Assembly: GCA_030280995.1 (NCBI GenBank)
Contig: JASXTE010000016.1
Location: forward strand, 22,762,501 to 22,826,500
From: Hemileia vastatrix
Taxonomy: Eukaryota; Basidiomycota; Pucciniomycetes; Pucciniales; Zaghouaniaceae
DNA: 64,000 nt
Direction: 5' to 3'
The notes beneath the pieces are model-generated. The model was not told the DNA's origin, did no database searches, and worked only from the letters and a program-made list of their open reading frames with translations. The translations under genes and the position numbers were made by a program. Of the stretch, positions 57,331 through 64,000 are shown in pieces. Position 1 is the first letter of the stretch, and every line of letters begins with the position of its first letter.

Positions 57331-60300
57331 GGTAAAATTCAAAGCTAATTAAGTACAAAACTAGGCAAGGCAGAAATAATGAAGATGTAAAAAAACCTTA
57401 CTCTAAGGACAAAATATATAGGATGTATATGGTGATGGCAGATATGGGGCCTCCTAGATATAGAGCTTTGGATTTAAATGGTGAACCTATGTCTTCTGAA
57501 GAACAATTCAATTCTGAGGAGGATTTACCTTTAGCATCTCTTCCCAAACAAATTCTTAGTGGTCTCACACCTATGAAGGGAGTAAGGAGGACCAGTGATG
57601 GATCTGGATTAGTGAAAGAAGTAGGAAATGAAGCTAGGGGTACTGAAGCTGAAGATGTTATTATGGGGGGTGAATATGGCAATGTGGGTCCAAAAGAGGT
57701 GCCCAGAGCCAGGATTATTATAAATAAAGTTCAATATGAAAGGCCAATAGTAGCTCGTCAAGAAAATGATATTTAGGTGGTTTTGAGTAGAGTGAATCAA
57801 CTTCAGATTCCTTTATCTTTGGGCTAATTATTTACAATTAGTCCAGCCCTTACAAAAATCAAAAGAAGAATCTGAGAAGAAGATGGGTAGCAGCTGGAGA
57901 GGTGGAGCATATATTTGAGAATATGGAGAAGTTTGGTGAGGAGGTGGAAACTCATTTTTCTGCTTCTTTAGGATATTTGATGGTAACTTTAAATTATATA
58001 GAATTGAAGGCTCAGGTGTATTCTGGGTCACAAGTAAGTCATAATATATTGGAGAAAGCTACTTTGATAGGCTTTCTAATCAAGACTGATACAGGAGATA
58101 ATTTAAGAGGTATTGGCTGGCATGCTACTGACCTAATGGAAATAGCAGAGAATGTCAAGTTATGTGTTGGTTGATCAGGTGGTAGGGTGGATTTTTATGT
58201 GGCTAGAGGGACTGTGAAAAAATTTCCTGGTGGGCCATTTTTAATGGATTTTGAAGCTAGGATTGGTTATCAGACTGGTATGGGTATTAGTTTAGAGATT
58301 GCTGGTGATGACATGAGAAGGCTTTATATGTAGTCATCACTCTCAGGAGATGAAGAATAGGATACTAGGCCTGGACTTACCACAAAGTGCCAGTGTTGTA
58401 TGTGCACCAAGAAGAGATGGATAAAAAGGCCAGCTTCAGGTAAACCTATAAAAACTGATAATTTTGGGGTCCCCCATTTTTTAAGGTAGAATGGGCTTAT
58501 TGCTTTAATGTTTTAATCTCTTCTCAAGGAGAGATCCTGAATTACAATAAGTCAGCTCACTTGAAGATGATTCAAGTGGATTCATAATTATTTTCTGTTT
58601 ATATAACTTAGGTTTGTCATTATGTGTTGTATTTTTTTATATGTTTATTTTCATTATCAAATATTTTAAAAATGGATAAAAGGTAATGATGGAATTTCCT
58701 GAGTTGAATAAAAATTGAAATGGTAACTTGGTTAATATGGTGGATGATAGTGGTGTTAGATTAGGTGGTATATTTTAGGGCTTCCAGCAAGAGGATAAAC
58801 TGAAATAAACTCATCAAAACCAACAAAAAAATCTTAGTATAATTAATTCACAAAAAAATAATATTTGTGATAATTCTATTTTGATCCTCCAGAAAGAGGT
58901 TTAAATGCCAAACTTATTTACTGGGTATTTTATGGTGGAAAATGGTAATTATGGTGATGGAAAATTAGACAAAAAATTAGACAAGGGAAAAGGGGCTCAA
59001 AATCTTAAAATTAATATAAAAAAAATTTTCAAGTTTTTTTTTCTGATTCTGATGAAGAAGAAATTTCTGAATACAAATTAATTAAGAGTGGATCTAGAAG
59101 AGATCTTATTCCAAAAGTCAAAGTTGATGCCAATGCAACAAAATTTAAAAAGGTAGCTAATAAGGTCAGATAAATTAACAAACTTCTTCCAGCTGAATTG
59201 AACCCACCTTTGAAGAAGCCAAATTTATCAAGAGATCTGTAGGAATGTCTTTAGTCAAGAATCTGCCTGAATTTTTTAAAACATCAAGAATCACTTTTGA
59301 GAGACTGGGTGTTGTTAATTTTGAACCTGAAGATCAGTTATCAGGTGAATAGAAGAAGTTGTTGTTGGATATCATGGTAAAAAGGAAGAAGCCATTTCTT
59401 TTGTGGAAGAAGAGAGGGGTGTGTGGAAGAATTCTTATGGGTATCCTTAAAAGATTCAAGTTGTCTGTCAAGAACCATGGCAAAAAAAACAAATTCCAAC
59501 TCCTGCAGCTTTAAAATACAATTATATTGAAGTCATCAGAGAACAAATTTGAGCTGGATTATATGAAAAGTCCTCATCAAGTTACTCAAGTCCATTATTC
59601 TGTATCAAGGAAGCTTATGGTAAGCTCAGGATAGTACATGATCTTAGGGAAAGAAATAGGGTTACAGTAAAAGATGCTGGTATACCACCTAGTGCAGAGG
59701 AGTTTGTGGAGGTATTTCTTGTAGAGTTTGTTATGTTTAAGGAGATATTGTGGGGGATATGTCGAGAGAAAATTACATCCTGTATCTAGAACTCTAACTA
59801 CTTTTGATACTCCACCAGGATGATTACAATTGACAAGATTACCTCAAGAGGAAAAAAAATTGGTTGCTGTTTATTAGGCTCAGATGGTTTTGATTCTTCA
59901 AGATGAACTTCAATAATATTTTGGTATATTAATTGATGATGGTGGAATTAAAAGTCCTTCAAGAGTCTATGATAATAAAGTGTTGAAGAAGAATCCAGGT
60001 ATACAAATATTCATCTGGAAAAATGCTGTTGTGTTAGTGAGGATTTTGTTTAGCATTGAAGAGCCTGGTTTAACTATCTCAAGTTCCAAGATTTCTTGTT
60101 GTGTTCCAGCCTTGGAAATTCTAGGTCATGTGGTATGCAGAGAGGGTAGGATTATGTCAAAGAAGAAGGTTGAAAGAATACAGTCCTTGCCATGACCCAA
60201 GAATAAAACCAAAGTTAGAGGGTTTTTAGGCTTAATCCTTTATGTTAGAATTTTTATAAAAGATATTTCTTCATTGGAAGCTCCTTTAAGATGGCTAACT

Positions 60301-60650
60301 ATGAAGGATGATGAATGTGATGAGAAATTTGTTAAATTTAAAAAGGTTAATGGAGAGGATATTTTCCTGCATAAGTTGGATTCTGGAAAAGATGCAGGCA
60401 GAATTTATTTAGAAGTTGACTCAAGTAAGATTGCTGCTGGAGCCGTCTTGTCCCAAATTGATTAAGCTGCTTATATTAGATCATTCAGGTATGAATGTGT
60501 AGTTTTTACTGAGGTGGAATCAAGATATTCTAAACCTATATTTGAAATTTGTGTAGTGGCAAAACTTCTAAAGAAAATTCAAAATGTTTTATGGGGTCAA
60601 CACTTCAAGTAAAAAGTGGATGCTAAACCTCTGTCAAATTCTATTTTCAT
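57331..60650 (+). pseudogene. Ty3 family D pol, decayed
   Basis: Protease relic near 58015 (QVYSGSQVS, Asp replaced by Tyr). RT fingers at 59570-59730 (YSSPLFCIKEAYGKLRIVHD, LRERNRVTVKDAGIPP). The palm YxDD equivalent reads LIDDGG (near 59930), then VYDNKVLKKNPGIQIFIWKN, LEILGHVVCREGRIMSKKK, and KVRGFLGLILYVRIFIKDIS. RNase H begins with YLEVDSSKIAAGAVLSQID (near 60410). Integrase was not found; coding similarity fades near 60650. Many stops. Confidence 0.65.
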
Positions 60651-60907
60651 CTCATAAATTAACATTTAAAAAGTCATATATGATACTTGAATGACTTACA
60701 TTCATGAGAAATTAGACTTTGCATTGTATAAAAATAATAATGGGGACCTTTTTTTTCCTCATGAGGTCCATGTATACACTTGTGTTTGATCTCACTGACT
60801 TTGGTAACAGATGATTTCCACTCACATTTTTACTTGAAATTTCATTAACTTGAGTTTTTTTATTATCCTATATGATCAATTTGCATGATAATTTATGGAA
60901 TGAACTT
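60651..60907. other. Spacer after family D pol
   Basis: AT-rich, no gene or LTR end recognised before the hairpin repeats. Confidence 0.4.
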
Positions 60908-61062
60908 AAAATTTGGCAATCTAGGCCCCTACTTCAATAAAACACAGGGGAGGGTATTGCCATTTTTTTTGTCAAAATATTTTTTCAACTTAGAAAAAAA
61001 ATTGGTGATCCCCACCCCCTGCTATGGTAAATAGCTTAAGGGGATATTGACATAAATTTGTT
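60908..61062 (+). repeat. AATAAA-bearing hairpin repeats, second locus
   Basis: Unit at 60908-60970: ATTTGGCAAT pairs with ATTGCCATTT, CCCCT with AGGGG, loop with TTCAATAAAACAC. A diverged unit follows at 60996-61062 (CCCCACCCCCTG...AGGGGATATTG) whose loop lacks AATAAA. Both match the pair at 22611-22768. Confidence 0.7.
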
Positions 61063-61370
61063 TTGAAATTAGAAAAAATTTGGTTATCTGAACCCAGAAA
61101 AGAATCTGATAATCAAGATAGTATTTGAAAAAAAATGTAAGAAGGTGGTAAATCAAACACAAAACACCAATTTATAAATTTAATTGATAGAAAGATTGAA
61201 TGTATGATGAAGGGTGTTGGTGGGTTTTCTAGAAGATGAAGGAAAAATACCAAAAAAAAGAATAAATAAAGAACTGAAAAAACTAACTACAAGAATTTAT
61301 AAGGAAAATAAAGATTTAAAGACAACTATTGGATGTGAGGATTTAATTTTAACTAGTAAGTAAGTTTTTA

Positions 61371-62443
61371 TTTTTCTATAATAAATATACAAAGTAAAAA
61401 AAAATTCAACAACTCGTAAAGCAACCTTGTATATATTTGTATTTCATAATTTTAATTTTTTAAACACAATAATAAAATTGTTAGGAACAATACTTATATT
61501 TGCAACAAAAATGTAAATTGTAATATGTAAAGTAATATAAGTAATGTGGACTATAAATTGAGAGAAAAAAGGCTTTAAATAGACAAATTAGGCCCTCTGA
61601 TATTTTACTAAGTGTTTATGCAGAGTAAAATAAGGGAAACAATTGAAATGAAGTGTAACAAAAAATCAAGGGTTGCTATGTAACTATTTACAAAAACAGA
61701 ATAAAAGAACCCAATGTATTCATCCCTTTAAACCCTGTAGCAATGTAATGGTTTAACTAGGATACTGATTTGGTAAAAAACAGAAAAAATTTAACTATAG
61801 AAATTACAAAACATGTTACATTTTTTTGTATTGTAAAAACTCAATTTTTAGTGAAACAAAGAAATTATACTAATTTTGACTTACAATTTTATATACTTAG
61901 TTAATATAGTTTAAAAAAATGTTGAGTATGTAAATTGACCACTTGTACTAATATAATTATCATTGAAATTTAAACAAGTAAGTATTTTAATAAAAGTACT
62001 ATTTTATTAAAATAATCAAATTGAGATTTTTTACTTGTTTTAATTAATTAATTTATTTATTTATTGATTTATTGAACCCATTGTGAGTAGAAATAGTGCT
62101 CAATAACTTTTAAAAGTTCTTTATTTTTATAATTTAAGATGTATAATTAATTAATTATAAGTTGATGTTATTACTTATAATAATTTTTAATTAATTAATT
62201 ATTAATTTATAATCATTAAGTGCATAAAATACACTCACCTTTTTATAGAATATATTTTTATATTGCATTTAAATGTATATACAGTATATATGATAATAAA
62301 ATTAATATTACAATTTATTTAAAAAATATTGTTATATAATTTTATTTAAATATAATATTTAATTTGTATATATTTAAATCCAATTTTTCTCTTATTTTAA
62401 TTTAATATAAGATTTTACTTGACTCTCAGTATAGCCTGGCTGA
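61371..62443 (-). repeat. Probable diverged chromovirus LTR
   Basis: Ends ATAGCCTGGCTGA at 62443, close to the shared GTAGCCTGGCTGACA terminus, and carries weak matches to LTR blocks (a 'taaatagacaaattaggccc' region, 'tagtgctcaataac'). Left border is uncertain. It sits just left of the LTR starting at 62451. Confidence 0.4.
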
Positions 62444-62450
62444 AAGAGGG

Positions 62451-63276
62451 TGTCAAGGTTCACTTTTGGTCTAGAAGATTTGGTACGGTGTAATATGAAG
62501 ATTTTAAGGATTTATTTGACTCTCAAAAATTAGGTACGTATTTCTCAATCAAGGATGATTCTTTTACTCAATAATTAGAGGTAGATTTAAATATTTATAT
62601 AAATTATATATTAGAATTACGTCCTTGTAAATACTAAAGATATAAAATATAAGAAATAAGTTTTTAACTGTTGTAGTTGTAGTAATAAGTGAGTTGGTAA
62701 AAAAGAATGATTAAAAGACAACAAAAAGAGAGGCCTTTTATAGGCAAAGGAGAGACAAAGCACGGCAATCAAATTCTAAAAACAGTAGGAAGAGAGAGAG
62801 AAAAGAACATTCTAGAAAGAGTATTTCAAATAATAAAGTTATTCTAAAAAGAAGGCGTCAAAAAGATGTATTTACAGAGTATGTCAGAAATACATCAATA
62901 TATTTAATATTTACTGTAAAAGTCAATCCTAAATAAGAAATTTGATTTTTTTGTATATATTTAATATTATTTGAATATTTAAATCTTATTTTATCTTTAT
63001 ATTTATTTTTTTAATATAAAATTTTATTTTTTCCCAACCTGTCAAATGAGCACAGTGTTAGAGAAAAATATAAGGGACAAAATTATATTTTTAATTTTTA
63101 TTATTTATTTAATTAATTAATTTTTTAAATTTAAAATTCTGTAATTAGTTAATTTATTATAACTAATTTTAATGTAACTAAATTATAATTAAATAATAAT
63201 TAAAAATTATAAGGTGCGGCTTCATCCAGTAAATAATTAATTATTTCACTGGGTAAGTCTAGTAGCCTGGCTGACA
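62451..63276 (-). repeat. 3' LTR of a chromovirus continuing to the right
   Basis: Plus-strand ends TGTCAAGG and GGCTGACA, 826 bp, similar throughout to 41897-42697. Its polypurine tract (63277-63288) reads AGAGTGAGGGAG on the minus strand. Confidence 0.9.
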
Positions 63277-63312
63277 CTCCCTCACTCTAAAAAAAAACAA
63301 TAAAAAAAAATG

Positions 63313-64000
63313 CTATGATTTTTCCTTTTTATAATTTTTTAGTAGAGTAGGAAGATTAGATATCTCCTTCCCAGGTATCCAAGAATCATATTCAGATGAT
63401 TTATTCTTGAATCTCAATAAGTATTCTGTACCTTTCTCAGCAGTGACTATTCTGTCAATAAAATTTTTTCAATTTCTGCTGTCTCAGTGATTTCATTTGG
63501 GGTTTTCTTTGGTCTACCCCTCCTTTTTGGAAATAAATCACTATTGGATGTAAAAGGTTTCAAAAGAGATATTGGAAAAACAGGATGTTTTCTGTCATAT
63601 GGGGAATACAGAATAACTTCAACTGCATTATCTCCAATCATTCTTCTGACAACAAATGGACCAACAAATGGATCTTTTAATTTGTTATTACCTTTTAAGT
63701 TGAAGTGGACTGTAGAAATCAACACTTCATAACCCTTTTTAAAAGTGTATTCTTTATGGGATTTGTCCCATCTTTTCTTCTCATATTCAAATAATTTTTC
63801 AATACATTTTTGAGCATGATTTCTACATAGTTGTTGCATTTGAAGAAAAGATTTTACACCAGGATGTATATCCAATTTAGGTATTTTGTTATTGAGAATT
63901 TGGGCAGGAGTATTAGGAACATATCCAAGCCAGAGCACAAAAGGCTTTCTTTGAGTAACAGAATGAACAGTGCTATTATAAGCAAATTCTAACCCAGGAA
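63313..64000 (-). pseudogene. Chromovirus integrase C-terminus and chromodomain, partial
   Basis: Enters from the right edge with LWLGYVPNTPAQILNNKIPK, KRWDKSHKEYTFKKG, DPFVGPFVVRRMIGDNA, RKHPVFPISLLKPF and KRRGRPKKTPNEITETAEIE. A frameshift near 63460 separates it from the chromodomain-like end (YLLRFKNKSSEYDSWIPGKE) and stop at 63313. Very close to element 2, so the same subfamily. Confidence 0.85.

Overview
The window looks like a piece of a large, strongly AT-rich, transposon-filled basidiomycete genome. A rust fungus (Pucciniales) is my best guess, by inference. The reasons are: host genes with many 60-300 nt GT-AG introns; chromodomain-bearing Ty3 retrotransposons; PIF/Harbinger DNA transposons with Myb/SANT partner genes; and TET/JBP-like 2OG-Fe(II) oxygenase relics of the type amplified in basidiomycetes. 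No tRNA, rRNA, CRISPR array or bacterial operon was found.

Layout. 1-544: tail of a minus-strand LTR. 903-3562 (-): an intron-rich gene for the INO80 subunit Ies1. 4295-8386 (+): decayed Ty3 family B, cut at 8386 by the LTR of a minus-strand chromovirus, element A (8387-14260; intact integrase ORF). 14261-17620: mosaic of relics, including a Myb-partner coiled-coil tail and a TET/JBP-like oxygenase pseudogene. 17621-25637: a second element A-type LTR, split by a 6.5 kb PIF/Harbinger element (18200-24726). That element carries a transposase relic, a 550 bp C-rich/G-rich palindrome, a second TET/JBP-like oxygenase relic and an antisense Myb/SANT gene. 26096-28190 (-): a second Harbinger relic. 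28824-30603 (-): a spliced host-like gene of unknown function. 32729-41891 (+): a structurally complete chromovirus (element 1) with 1136 bp LTRs and a 5 bp target duplication. 41897-50707 (-): an older relative (element 2), directly abutting it. 51315-51956 (+): a Cys-rich ORF with one stop. 52040-54300 (+): second family B copy. 55013-60650 (+): decayed Ty3 family D. 61371-64000 (-): LTRs and the start of another chromovirus copy.

How the genes work together. Only two loci look like host genes: Ies1 (chromatin remodelling) and the 28.8-30.6 kb gene. Nearly everything else is mobile DNA, mostly broken. The most notable points are: (1) TET/JBP-like oxygenase relics carried inside, and next to, Harbinger-type DNA, each lacking a different iron ligand; (2) a chromovirus leader in which a conserved short intron decides between a 205-residue coiled-coil protein and the Gag-Pol reading frame; (3) a very large C/G-rich palindrome; (4) AATAAA-bearing hairpin repeats downstream of two unrelated elements. 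All protein calls rest on reading motifs by eye; no database search was possible.
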